64,000 nucleotides of DNA from Pseudomonadota bacterium (GTDB taxonomy: Bacteria > Pseudomonadota > Gammaproteobacteria > Steroidobacterales > JBCBZW01): contig JBCCWS010000016.1 in NCBI GenBank assembly GCA_039193195.1, forward strand, positions 1-64,000. Reading direction: 5' to 3'. Below, one piece after another: positions 10,247 through 18,650 of this stretch. Position 1 is the stretch's first letter. Each line of letters begins with the position of its first letter. Made by a program: the position numbers and the translations under genes. Under the pieces are notes generated by a model. That model made no database searches and was not told the DNA's origin. It saw only the letters and a program-made list of their open reading frames with translations.

Positions 10247-10371
10247 GTACCAGGCGGCGGCCGAGGGTCCGCCGACATCCCTGCTCGCAACTGCGTGGCG
10301 AGAGGGAGACTGATTGGCGCCAAGCGCGACTTGCGCTTGGGCCACTTCGAGACGAACGAGAGGTAAGCCCA

Positions 10372-10638
10372 GTGGCCGGTGGATGGGCGCGAGATGGCGC
10401 CGAGCAAGAACAGATCGACGCCACCGTCAACGACGCGATCAAGCGCGCGCGCAGTGAGCTCAGCCACGGCGTGAGCGCCACCCATTGCGAAGACTGCGGT
10501 GATGCCATCCCCGAACGTCGCCGGGAGGCCATCCGTGGCGTACGGCGTTGCGTGCGCTGCCAGGAAGAAGAGGACCAGCGCCGCGGCGCTACGAGCGGCT
10601 ACAACCGCCGCGGCAGCAAGGACAGTCAGCTGCGGTAA
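10372..10638 (+). CDS. ybiI: DksA/TraR-family C4 zinc-finger protein, YbiI type
   Basis: An 88-residue protein closely resembling E. coli YbiI in length and pattern: GW near the start, an IxxxxxDAIxRAR helix, and the near-invariant C-terminus SGYNRRGSKDSQLR. Four cysteines (C39, C42, C60, C63) form the TraR/DksA-type zinc finger, with REAIRGVRRCVRC between the pairs. It lacks the long coiled coil of DksA itself, so its effect on RNA polymerase is uncertain. The GTG at 10372 is chosen because GAGAGGT lies eight bases upstream and the length then matches YbiI. A short hairpin (stem 10320-10327 with 10333-10340) lies upstream, with no T-run. Confidence 0.9.
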   Translation: MAGGWARDGAEQEQIDATVNDAIKRARSELSHGVSATHCEDCGDAIPERRREAIRGVRRCVRCQEEEDQRRGATSGYNRRGSKDSQLR

Positions 10639-10659
10639 TCAGCCACCCGCTGCCCACGG

Positions 10660-11271
10660 CTAGTGCGCGCAGCGGAATCCTCGCTCGCCAATCTTGTCGC
10701 TACCGAACGTCGCCACGTAGTTCCATTGCGCCTGGCGGCAGATCGCCTCGCCCGGCACCTGACGGACGGCACCGCGACGAGTGGCAGGACGCGTGTCCTG
10801 AGCGGCGTTCTGCGCCCACTCCCACGTGCCTTCTATCGTCTCTAGCTCCGCGCGCTCGGCGTGTCGACAGCTCATCTGCCATTCGATCACACGTGGAAGG
10901 CGCATGCCCACGTCACCGCAGATGGCCTCTGCCTCGCGCCATCCACTTGGCGCAAAGGCCTCTCGAGCGATGACCCACCCGGGATCGCCGGGCTCACAGT
11001 TGCCCCCTCGCGTGTGGTCGTCCGCATCGTGCACGTCGAACGCGACGCTGCCGCGAACGAGACACACCTCGGTAAAGTTCAGCGGAAAACTTCGCCTCGG
11101 AATGACATTGCGATAGCCCCCGATGGTGGCGGCGGCCAGGTGAATCTCCTGCGGGGCAGAAGCGGTAGCTGGCAGATCGCCAGCCGAAGCGATGCTAATG
11201 GTCGCAAGCGCGAGCCACCAGCGCGCACGCCGGCCATGCCGACGTCCTCCATCGAGGGGGATTTGCAGCAT
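10660..11271 (-). CDS. secreted protein with a reduced FGE/sulfatase-modifying-factor-like fold
   Basis: A 203-residue protein whose N-terminus has arginines followed by a hydrophobic stretch (WWLALATISIASAG), probably a signal peptide. The mature part carries the landmarks of the formylglycine-generating-enzyme-like (SUMF1) fold: MRLPRVIEWQMSCR, GTWEWAQN and a terminal GERGFRC. It is much shorter than catalytic members, and the FGE active-site cysteine pair is not obvious, so catalysis is not claimed; a binding or structural role is as likely. The ATG at 11271 is preferred over 11307 because AAGGAG lies seven bases upstream. It is convergent with the ybiI homologue. Confidence 0.6.
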   Translation of the reverse strand: MLQIPLDGGRRHGRRARWWLALATISIASAGDLPATASAPQEIHLAAATIGGYRNVIPRRSFPLNFTEVCLVRGSVAFDVHDADDHTRGGNCEPGDPGWVIAREAFAPSGWREAEAICGDVGMRLPRVIEWQMSCRHAERAELETIEGTWEWAQNAAQDTRPATRRGAVRQVPGEAICRQAQWNYVATFGSDKIGERGFRCAH

Positions 11272-11541
11272 TGTTGTTCTCCTTGGGGCACCCCGTTGCA
11301 CTGTCACAAAAGTGTAATATTTGTAGCCCCGTTGCCGTTCCCTGTCAAGGGACCGCGCCGAATTAGCTGTAAAATTAGGGTTTTCCAGGAGTCACCGAGT
11401 GAAGTCCATAGGTCTATCGACAGCGTCACAATTCCCACATGTGAGCACCCGATCCCTCGACGACTGCCGAAGCGCTTGCACTTGCTGCAACCGCACCCTA
11501 CTTATGCATGACCTCTTCAGCCCCCTCAGGAGCCCCCTGCG

Positions 11542-12414
11542 ATGAGCGACACCAAGCCCTACACCCCTGCCGCCGTCTGGACCTGGGATCAACCGAGCGG
11601 CGGCCAATTCGCCAACATCAATCGCCCTGTCGCCGGCGCCACGCACGAGAAGGCGCTGCCGACCGGCGAGCATCCGCTGCAGCTGTACTCCCTGGCCACA
11701 CCGAACGGCGTCAAGGTCACCGTGATGCTCGAGGAACTGCTGGCGCGGGGTCATGCAGGCGCCGAGTACGATGCCTGGTTGATCCGCATCACCGAGGGCG
11801 ATCAGTTCTCGAGCGGCTTTGTGGAGGTCAACCCGAACTCGAAGATCCCCGCTCTTCTCGATCGCAGCACGGACGCGCCCACCCGCGTGTTCGAATCGGG
11901 CGCGATTTTGCTTTACCTAGCCCAAAAATTTGGTGAGTTCCTCCCCAACGAGGCGGCGCCCCGCGCGGAGACCATGAACTGGCTGTTCTGGCAGATGGGC
12001 AGCGCGCCGATGCTCGGCGGCGGCTTCGGGCACTTCTACAGCTATGCGCCCGAGAAGTTCGAGTACCCTATCGATCGCTTCGCCATGGAGGTGAAACGGC
12101 AGCTCGATGTGCTCGACCGCTGCCTTGCGCAACGCGAGTACGTTGCGGGTGGTGAGTACACGATCGCCGACATGGCGATCTGGCCCTGGTACGGCGCGCT
12201 CGCGCGCGGATTGCTCTACGACGCCGCGGAGTTTCTGCAGGTGCAGGACTACACTCACGTGCAGCGCTGGGCTGAGCAGATCGCCGCACGACCGGCTGCC
12301 CAACGAGGGCGTATGGTGAACCGTACGTGGGGTGAGCCGAGCTCGCAGCTGCACGAGCGCCACGCCGCCTCGGATTTCGAGCAGCGCACGCAGGACAAGC
12401 TGGAGGGCGCCTAG
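11542..12414 (+). CDS. yghU: YghU-type glutathione S-transferase / disulfide-bond oxidoreductase
   Basis: A 290-residue glutathione transferase of the Nu/YghU class. The long N-terminal extension (YTPAAVWTWDQPSGGQFANINRPVAGATHEK) is typical of YghU. A thioredoxin-like domain follows (LQLYSLATPNGVKVTVMLEE, PNSKIPALLD, FESGAILLYLA), then the helical domain ending in YTIADMAIWPWY and the ARPAAQRGR motif. E. coli YghU binds two glutathiones and reduces disulfides. The ATG at 11542 has an AGGAG upstream. The gene is followed at 258 bases by a second glutathione transferase on the same strand. Confidence 0.95.
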   Translation: MSDTKPYTPAAVWTWDQPSGGQFANINRPVAGATHEKALPTGEHPLQLYSLATPNGVKVTVMLEELLARGHAGAEYDAWLIRITEGDQFSSGFVEVNPNSKIPALLDRSTDAPTRVFESGAILLYLAQKFGEFLPNEAAPRAETMNWLFWQMGSAPMLGGGFGHFYSYAPEKFEYPIDRFAMEVKRQLDVLDRCLAQREYVAGGEYTIADMAIWPWYGALARGLLYDAAEFLQVQDYTHVQRWAEQIAARPAAQRGRMVNRTWGEPSSQLHERHAASDFEQRTQDKLEGA

Positions 12415-12672
12415 TCGCTCGACACCCGGCGAGGCTCGGACAGGACGCCCATGCGATTGATGACCTGCTGGAGGTCGAACTCGCGGCGTGGCCACTGGAG
12501 GTTGTCGACCGGGCGTCGCCCTTTGTGAGGGTCCTCCCGCCATGGCGCCGTGCCTCGCTACCGGACAGGACACTAGCTCACCGGATTGGACGCTAGCACG
12601 AAACGCCGCCGCAGCATGCGTCTTCCACCCACATCCGCCACACTGCGCTCGGCACGGTCGAGGGAGCGAATC

Positions 12673-13650
12673 ATGGGGCTGCTAGTCGATGGAAAGTGGG
12701 TGGACCAGTGGTACGACACCAAGGCCTCGGGCGGCCGCTTCCAACGCGCTGAATCTGCCTTTCGCCACTGGGTGACCGCCGACGGCTCTCCCGGGCCCAC
12801 CGGCGACGGTGGCTTCCCTGCGGCCAGCGGCCGCTATCATCTTTACGTCTCCTACGCCTGCCCCTGGGCCCATCGCACCCTGCTCTACCGCGCCCTCAAG
12901 GGACTCACGGCGCACATCGATGTATCGGTAGTACACTGGGTGATGCGCGAGAACGGCTGGACCTTCGCTGAGGACGACGAGGGCATCGTGGGCGACCGCC
13001 TCTTCGCCAGCCCCTTCCTGCGCGACGTGTACTTGCGCGCGCAGCCGTCGATGACCGGTCGGGTGACCGTGCCGATCCTCTGGGACACGCTCGGCAACAC
13101 CCTCGTCTCGAACGAGTCCGCCGACATCATTCGCATGTTCGGGCGCGCCTTCGACGGCGTAGGTGCCAACGAGCGTAACTTCTACCCGCCAGCGCATCGC
13201 GAGGAGATCGATGCCCTGAACGCGCAGATCTACGCCACGGTCAACAACGGTGTTTACCGCGCCGGCTTTGCCACCACGCAGAGCGCCTACGAGGAAGCCG
13301 TCGGCCCGCTCTTCGACACCCTCGATGCGCTGGAAGGCCGCTTGCGGCAGCAGCGCTACCTGCTGGGGGCCGAGATCACGGAGGCTGATCTGCGCCTGCT
13401 GCCCACGCTCCTACGCTTCGATCTGGTCTACCACGGCCACTTCAAATGCAACCTGCGCCGGCTGGTGGACTACCCGAGTCTGTGGGCCTACACGCGCGAC
13501 CTCTACCAAACACCAGGGGTTGCCGGGACCTGCAACTTCGACCACGCCAAACGCCATTACTACGAGAGCCACGCCTCGGTAAACCCGACGGGCATCGTGC
13601 CCATGGGCCCCCTGGTCGACTTCCAGGCGCCTCACGGCCGCGATGGGTGA
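12673..13650 (+). CDS. Xi-class glutathione transferase (glutathionyl-hydroquinone reductase)
   Basis: A 325-residue protein of the YqjG/EcmA Xi class. These enzymes use a catalytic cysteine to remove glutathione from glutathionyl-hydroquinones. The active-site motif is YACPWAHRTLLYRALKGL (cysteine in CPWAHR). The segments DIIRMF, YPPAHREEIDALN, VNNGVYRAGFA and the C-terminal FDHAKRHYYESHASVNPTGIVP are diagnostic. The ATG at 12673 follows GAGGGAG, and the protein then begins MGLLVDGKW as in relatives; an upstream in-frame start at 12586 adds residues without family support. Its 3' end overlaps the Bcr/CflA gene by 8 bases. Confidence 0.93.
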   Translation: MGLLVDGKWVDQWYDTKASGGRFQRAESAFRHWVTADGSPGPTGDGGFPAASGRYHLYVSYACPWAHRTLLYRALKGLTAHIDVSVVHWVMRENGWTFAEDDEGIVGDRLFASPFLRDVYLRAQPSMTGRVTVPILWDTLGNTLVSNESADIIRMFGRAFDGVGANERNFYPPAHREEIDALNAQIYATVNNGVYRAGFATTQSAYEEAVGPLFDTLDALEGRLRQQRYLLGAEITEADLRLLPTLLRFDLVYHGHFKCNLRRLVDYPSLWAYTRDLYQTPGVAGTCNFDHAKRHYYESHASVNPTGIVPMGPLVDFQAPHGRDG

Positions 13651-14881
13651 GCCCGCCAACGCAGAGCACACAGGTTCCCAACCTCCCGGGCGCATAATGG
13701 CCCTGGGGATGCTGATCGCCACCTCGGCCCTGTCGATCGACATCCTACTGCCCGCGATTCCCGCCCTTGCGGAGCACTTTCAGATCAGCGAGCACGCCTC
13801 GCAGTACGCTGTCACCGCGTACTTGGCCGGCTTCGCCCTCGGCCAACTGCCGATGGGACTGCTCGCCGACCGCTACGGACGCCGCCCCGTGATCACCGCC
13901 GGCATCGGCGTGTTCATCATGACCGGTCTCATCGGCGCGCTGGCGAGTTCGGCTGGCGTACTCTTCGCAGCCCGCTTCGTGCAGGGTATCGCTGGCGCCG
14001 TGGGCCCCGTGGTGGCGCGCGCCATCGCTCGCGATATCGGAGGTGAGGACCACGGGGCGCGCCTGCTGGCCACGCTCGTCACCATCCTTGGGCTCGCTCC
14101 TCTGCTAGCGCCGTTGATCGGCGGCGCCATGACCGAGTGGGCAGGCTGGCGTACGACCCTCCTCGCTATTCCCTGCTACGGCTTAGCGACTCTGCTCGCG
14201 ATCTGGCGTCTGGTCCCGGAGAGCCTTCCCCCGAGCGAGCGCCAGCGGCAGCTGGGCGCCGCCCAAGTGCTCGAGAGCCTGCGCGCCCTCGGCGCTCACC
14301 CCGCCGCCCTCGTGGCCGTCGCCCTGGCGTGCGCCCCCTACGGCGGATACTTGGCGATGATCACCAGCGCCTCGACGGTGTTAATCGGTGACTATCACCT
14401 CTCGCCCGCGACCTTCGGCGCCATCTTCGCCACCGGTGCGGCGGCCTACACGGCGGGAGCGGCCACCTCACGCCAGCTCATGACCAACCGATCATCCCGC
14501 TGGGTGCTCTGGCTCGCCATCAACGTCTTCGTCGTCAGCGCCTTGCTGATGGCGATCATCCTGATCGCGGGGCCCGTGCCGCTTTGGGCCTTGTGGGGGA
14601 CAGTCGCGGTCTTCATCTTCGCCGTGAGCCTAATCACGCCGATCGCCACGGGCTTGGCGCTGGCGCCACTCCCGGGATCCGCCGGGTTCACGGCGGCGAT
14701 CATCGGCACCGGAAGCATGGCGGCGGGCACGCTGGGCTCCCTGCTCACGGCCACGTTCTACGCGCCATACGGCGTCAGCATGCTGGGCGTCATGATCGGC
14801 AGCTCAGCGGTGACGGTGCTGACCTACACACTCGGCCGATCCGCCTTGGGGTACGCGCGAGAGCAGGAGCAGACTCGCTAG
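13643..14881 (+). CDS. Bcr/CflA-family multidrug efflux transporter (MFS)
   Basis: A 412-residue major-facilitator protein with about 12 membrane segments. The first helix has the DHA1/Bcr signature SIDILLPAIPALAEHF, and the loop 2-3 motif is GLLADRYGRRPVI. ARAIARDIGGEDHGARLLATL and the helix 5 region LAPLIGGAMTEWAGWR are typical of Bcr/CflA drug exporters. The ATG at 13643 overlaps the preceding transferase; a second ATG at 13697, just before the first helix, is also possible. Its TAG stop is nested with the stop of the convergent gene in a single CTAG (14878-14881). The drug specificity cannot be read. Confidence 0.9.
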   Translation: MGEPANAEHTGSQPPGRIMALGMLIATSALSIDILLPAIPALAEHFQISEHASQYAVTAYLAGFALGQLPMGLLADRYGRRPVITAGIGVFIMTGLIGALASSAGVLFAARFVQGIAGAVGPVVARAIARDIGGEDHGARLLATLVTILGLAPLLAPLIGGAMTEWAGWRTTLLAIPCYGLATLLAIWRLVPESLPPSERQRQLGAAQVLESLRALGAHPAALVAVALACAPYGGYLAMITSASTVLIGDYHLSPATFGAIFATGAAAYTAGAATSRQLMTNRSSRWVLWLAINVFVVSALLMAIILIAGPVPLWALWGTVAVFIFAVSLITPIATGLALAPLPGSAGFTAAIIGTGSMAAGTLGSLLTATFYAPYGVSMLGVMIGSSAVTVLTYTLGRSALGYAREQEQTR

Positions 14882-16470
14882 GCGGCCGCCGCAGCCTCGG
14901 CGCCACGACCCGCCCTCTCGCGCCACCATAGGGCACCGGCCAGAAGCGCGAACGCGACTAGGAAGGGTCCGCGAGGCACAGGCCCCGCGGCGCGTGGGAC
15001 GTTCTCGCTCGAGGCCAATGCGATTTGGGCACTCGCGTCCTGCGCGCGTTGGGCCGCCACGCCGCGCCAGGGCGTGGACCGCGCCACGTAGAGCGAACGA
15101 CGCTCGGCCCCATGGGCGACCGTCTGCCACCCCGCCTCCCGGGGCCAATAGAACCCGCACGCCCGGGCGAGGTCGTCCTGCTGCAAAGCGACGGCCACCG
15201 CGCCGCCTTGCGCCCCCGCCGAGACGGTAAGCGGTGCCGCTGGTGCTCCCCGCACGCACAGCATTGCCCGTTCGTCCACCACGGCGATCGCAGGCAGTTC
15301 CAGCGTCGCCCCCGCCCGCGGTCGCGCGACCGCCCGCAGGAGCGAACGCCAGAAGCGCGCGTGCACCTCGGGATGCCCCGCCGTCACCCATCGATGGGTG
15401 CCGGTGACGACCAGCCAGCCAACGCGCCCCTGGCCTTGATCGCGAACGCTCGCGAGGGGCTCCCCGGCATCGTCGGCTAGCAGTACGTGCACGTTCGGAT
15501 CGGCGAGCAACCTCCGTCCGGTCGGTGCCAAGGTGGACAGCGGCTCGTCGCTGAGGTGCTTGATGAGCACCTCGTCCTCGAGCCAACGCGAGCCCAGCGC
15601 TGGCAATACGAGCGATTCTGAGCGCCAATTGGTTTCATTGACTGCGTCGTCGCCCAACATCACCAGTCCCAGCCCGGCCTCCACAGCCTGGGCGATACGC
15701 TGGCGCTGGGCATCGGACTGCGATGACCACGCCGTCGCGTCGATCAGCAGCACATCCGCATCGTCGTAGGCCAGTGGCTCCTCACGATTTACGTACACGC
15801 TCGAAAACCGCTCTTGCGCGATGCGTACGCGCTGGGAGAGCTGCGCGCCGCTGCGCGACGCCCAGTGCCGCAGGCCCTGCAGCTCGAAGGTCGGCGAGGA
15901 GGCTTCGATCAGTATCCGCAGGGGCGAAGGGGCCCGCACGGTCACTGGGATCGGTCCTGCATCGAGGGATACGCCTTGCGCATCCTCCAAGCGGAGCCTC
16001 GCCACGTAGCGCCCAGTCGCCCGCGGGGTCAGCTTCAGGACGAAGCTCGGCGCATCTGCCGTGACCACCGCCCGCGCCGCCTCGGCACCGAAGGGGTCCT
16101 CCAGCACCACCTGCGCTCGGGCCGACACGGCCACTCGTCCGCTCACCAGCAGGGCCTCCCCGAGGGCGATCCGCCTCGGCCAGTGGAGCGCCACGACCTG
16201 ATCGTCGAGCTCAGTCGGGTCGAAGACCACGGACGTCAGGCGCAGATCCCGCCAGCGTTCCGGTGATAGGCCAGGCGCGGCGATCTGCACCGCTGCCCGC
16301 GATCCCCGCGCCGCCAGGTGGGCGCTCACCGCCTGCACCCCCTCACTGGCGCTCTCCCCGACGATCGACGGCGCCCCCGCGCCAGGCCTAGAGGTTGGCC
16401 AAACGGCGAGCAGCAAGGCGACGGTGGCCGCGATTGCCAGCCCTCGCTCGGCCCCTGATGCTCGGGTCAC
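14878..16470 (-). CDS. membrane-anchored protein of the MoxR/BatA operon, function unknown
   Basis: A 530-residue protein with a hydrophobic N-terminal segment (GLAIAATVALLLAVW) and a C-terminal membrane helix (PFLVAFALLAGALWW) followed by arginines. The part between is probably periplasmic. It contains beta-rich domains and a region DVLLIDATAW ... AGLGLVMLGDDA that resembles the glutamine-amidotransferase-like fold often found in large BatA-type proteins. The start is a GTG at 16470 overlapping the stop of the preceding gene (GTGA). It is the last gene of the operon. No specific family is recognised; a role alongside the BatA-like protein is inferred from position. Confidence 0.7.
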   Translation of the reverse strand: MTRASGAERGLAIAATVALLLAVWPTSRPGAGAPSIVGESASEGVQAVSAHLAARGSRAAVQIAAPGLSPERWRDLRLTSVVFDPTELDDQVVALHWPRRIALGEALLVSGRVAVSARAQVVLEDPFGAEAARAVVTADAPSFVLKLTPRATGRYVARLRLEDAQGVSLDAGPIPVTVRAPSPLRILIEASSPTFELQGLRHWASRSGAQLSQRVRIAQERFSSVYVNREEPLAYDDADVLLIDATAWSSQSDAQRQRIAQAVEAGLGLVMLGDDAVNETNWRSESLVLPALGSRWLEDEVLIKHLSDEPLSTLAPTGRRLLADPNVHVLLADDAGEPLASVRDQGQGRVGWLVVTGTHRWVTAGHPEVHARFWRSLLRAVARPRAGATLELPAIAVVDERAMLCVRGAPAAPLTVSAGAQGGAVAVALQQDDLARACGFYWPREAGWQTVAHGAERRSLYVARSTPWRGVAAQRAQDASAQIALASSENVPRAAGPVPRGPFLVAFALLAGALWWRERAGRGAEAAAAA

Positions 16471-18650
16471 CGGCGCGCTCCGGTGCGGGGACGCGCGTAG
16501 GCCCGAGCGACCGGGCCGCGCGGCGCCTCCCGGGCCTGTGCCGGCGGCAGGGGCGCCGGCACGAGGCGCAACAGCCCCTGCGCGAGTTGCGCCGCGCAGT
16601 CTTGGCAACGCGGGGACGCGCGAAGGGACTCGAGAGCACCTATCGCACTCAGTAGCTCGGACCGCCCTTCCTCCTGCGCTTGCAACAGCTCGCCTACCGT
16701 GTCCAGCAGTTCGGTCGGCAGGGTGACGGCATCCCCGGCGATCACTTGCGCAAGGTTCGCTAGCGCCCGCTGCGCGAGCACCTGGTCCTGTGGCGTCGCG
16801 GCAAAGCGCCGCTGCGTCGACACTGTGAGGTCAGCCAACTCGCCGCTGAAGCGTCGCCCCTCGTCCGGTGGCGTGGTGCGAAAGCCAACGCGCCGCAGGT
16901 AAATGCGTGAGCGCTGCTGCACGCGCTTGATCAGGTCCAGGGCCTCGTACTCGAAGGGCAATGCCGCGTCGGGCGTCGCGAGGCGCAGGTGCAGCTCTGC
17001 ATCCCACATCTGCGCCAGGGCCGCCTTCAGAAGATCACGGGTCTGCGGGTCGAAGAGCGTCGCTTGCTCCGCCGTATCGTGGGTGTGGCCAAACTGCTGC
17101 AACACCGTATCCAAACGCCCAAAGGTCGGCGCATCCACCGGACCGAAACCTCCGATGTCGGCACTGTGGTCGTGGCCGTCGCCCGGATAGTGCAGCGGTG
17201 GATCGTCCTCGTCCGGCATGACCCCGGGACCGATGTCGGTCACCGCTTCCTCGCCAAGGAACGTACCGTAGCGCAAGCGCAGCGCCTTCTGGTCGACGGC
17301 GATCGCCTGCGCTCGGCCCGCGAAGGCCTCGGCGCTGAGCTGCGCAGCGTCCGCCACCAGCGCCTGCGTATCGATGATGATCTGACGCTGACTGCGAAAA
17401 TACTCAGGCATCACGCGCATCGCCATCACCCCCACCTCGTCTTGCTCAGCGTAGCGTTCAGCAGGCCAGCGCACGATCCAAGTCCGGCTGGTGGCGAGGT
17501 TAGGCTCGGGCGCTCGATTGTCGCTCGCTTCGAGGTGCACGTAGAGCTCATCGCCAGGCTCCATGGCCAAGCTGCGCAGATCGAAGCGGTGGCGATAGCG
17601 GCGCTCTCGGTCCGTGCCGCCGGCGAGGGCCTCCAGAGGTATCCGTTGCTCGCGAAAGCGCACGTTCTCGCCGCCGCCACTGGCGAGCGTGAGGCGAGCG
17701 ACCACCTGCTCGAGGCCGTAGTCGTCGGACACCGCGACGTCGAGGGCGACGGTCGGTTGCGGATCGATTCCGTCGAGCTCGGTGACCGTGCGCGAAGGCA
17801 ATGAGAACGTGAACTGTGGAGGGCGATCGGGCCTGATTCGCAGCAGCCTGAAGCGATCGTCGCGCGCCCAGGGCACGTCCGTCGCTACCCGGTAGACGCT
17901 CGCCTCGGCGGCGCGAGGTGCACTGCGCCAGCGGCCCTGTTCGGCGGGCCACAGTGGGAGGCGCTCGCCGTCGTCGAACAGCAGATCCACACCGTCGACG
18001 GCGCCCTCGGTCCGTATCTCCCAGATGAGCTGCGACCCTTGGGGCACGGTTACCTCACGGGAGTCTTCGGTAAACGCCTCCAGCTGGGTGTAGGCCGGCG
18101 GCGTCACCTCCACGCTTACCCCGGTAAGTGACGGCGACGCCGCGAGCACACTGGCGGGGCTGCCGGCAGGCATGGGCCTCGCCAGCGGCAGCGCCAGGAG
18201 CACTGCGCCCAGCGCTCCTAGCCCGGCCAACCACGGCGGGGCGCGATGCCGGGGGGCGGGAATCGCGGCGACCAGGGTCGCCTCGTCGAGCGCTTGCAAC
18301 CGCTCAGCGATACGCGCGCGCTGCAGCGCGCTGAGTCCATGAGCGTCGGCACGCAGCACAAGCGCTGCACTGTCCTCGAGGCTGGGCACCGATCGATCCA
18401 ACCAGCGTACCATCTCGGCACGTCCCACCAGGCGCCGCTGCACCACCGTGGCGTCCCGCCAAAAGAACCAACAGACGCCAAGGGCAAGGCCGAGCCCTAC
18501 GCTGGCGCCACTGGCGGCGACGGCCGCCGCCCACAGCGCGGCAGCCCCTGCCAGCGCCGCGGCTTCCGCCTGGTGTGCGCGCCGCTGGCGCCGGCGCACC
18601 AAGGCCAATCCCTGATCCAATCTTTCGCGGGCGCCTAAGAGTGCTGTCAT
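16467..18650 (-). CDS. DUF4175-like membrane protein
   Basis: A 727-residue protein. Two hydrophobic segments lie near the N-terminus (AALWAAAVAASGASVGLGLALGVCWFF, then LAGLGALGAVLLALPLARP). The following Ig-like region (SVEVTPPAYTQLEAFTEDSREVTVPQGSQLIWEI) matches the typical start of DUF4175/BatA-associated proteins. A charged helical part with YFRSQRQIIIDTQALVAD and a C-terminal coiled region follow. The ATG at 18650 overlaps the previous TGA as ATGA; an earlier in-frame start at 18851 would overlap that gene by 200 bases. It is probably part of a membrane complex energised by the MoxR ATPase in the same operon. Confidence 0.7.
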   Translation of the reverse strand: MTALLGARERLDQGLALVRRRQRRAHQAEAAALAGAAALWAAAVAASGASVGLGLALGVCWFFWRDATVVQRRLVGRAEMVRWLDRSVPSLEDSAALVLRADAHGLSALQRARIAERLQALDEATLVAAIPAPRHRAPPWLAGLGALGAVLLALPLARPMPAGSPASVLAASPSLTGVSVEVTPPAYTQLEAFTEDSREVTVPQGSQLIWEIRTEGAVDGVDLLFDDGERLPLWPAEQGRWRSAPRAAEASVYRVATDVPWARDDRFRLLRIRPDRPPQFTFSLPSRTVTELDGIDPQPTVALDVAVSDDYGLEQVVARLTLASGGGENVRFREQRIPLEALAGGTDRERRYRHRFDLRSLAMEPGDELYVHLEASDNRAPEPNLATSRTWIVRWPAERYAEQDEVGVMAMRVMPEYFRSQRQIIIDTQALVADAAQLSAEAFAGRAQAIAVDQKALRLRYGTFLGEEAVTDIGPGVMPDEDDPPLHYPGDGHDHSADIGGFGPVDAPTFGRLDTVLQQFGHTHDTAEQATLFDPQTRDLLKAALAQMWDAELHLRLATPDAALPFEYEALDLIKRVQQRSRIYLRRVGFRTTPPDEGRRFSGELADLTVSTQRRFAATPQDQVLAQRALANLAQVIAGDAVTLPTELLDTVGELLQAQEEGRSELLSAIGALESLRASPRCQDCAAQLAQGLLRLVPAPLPPAQAREAPRGPVARAYARPRTGARR

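Noticed and set aside
10320-10340. Hairpin upstream of the ybiI homologue as a terminator of hutU
   Set aside because: Eight-base stem without a following T-run on either strand; noted only as context.
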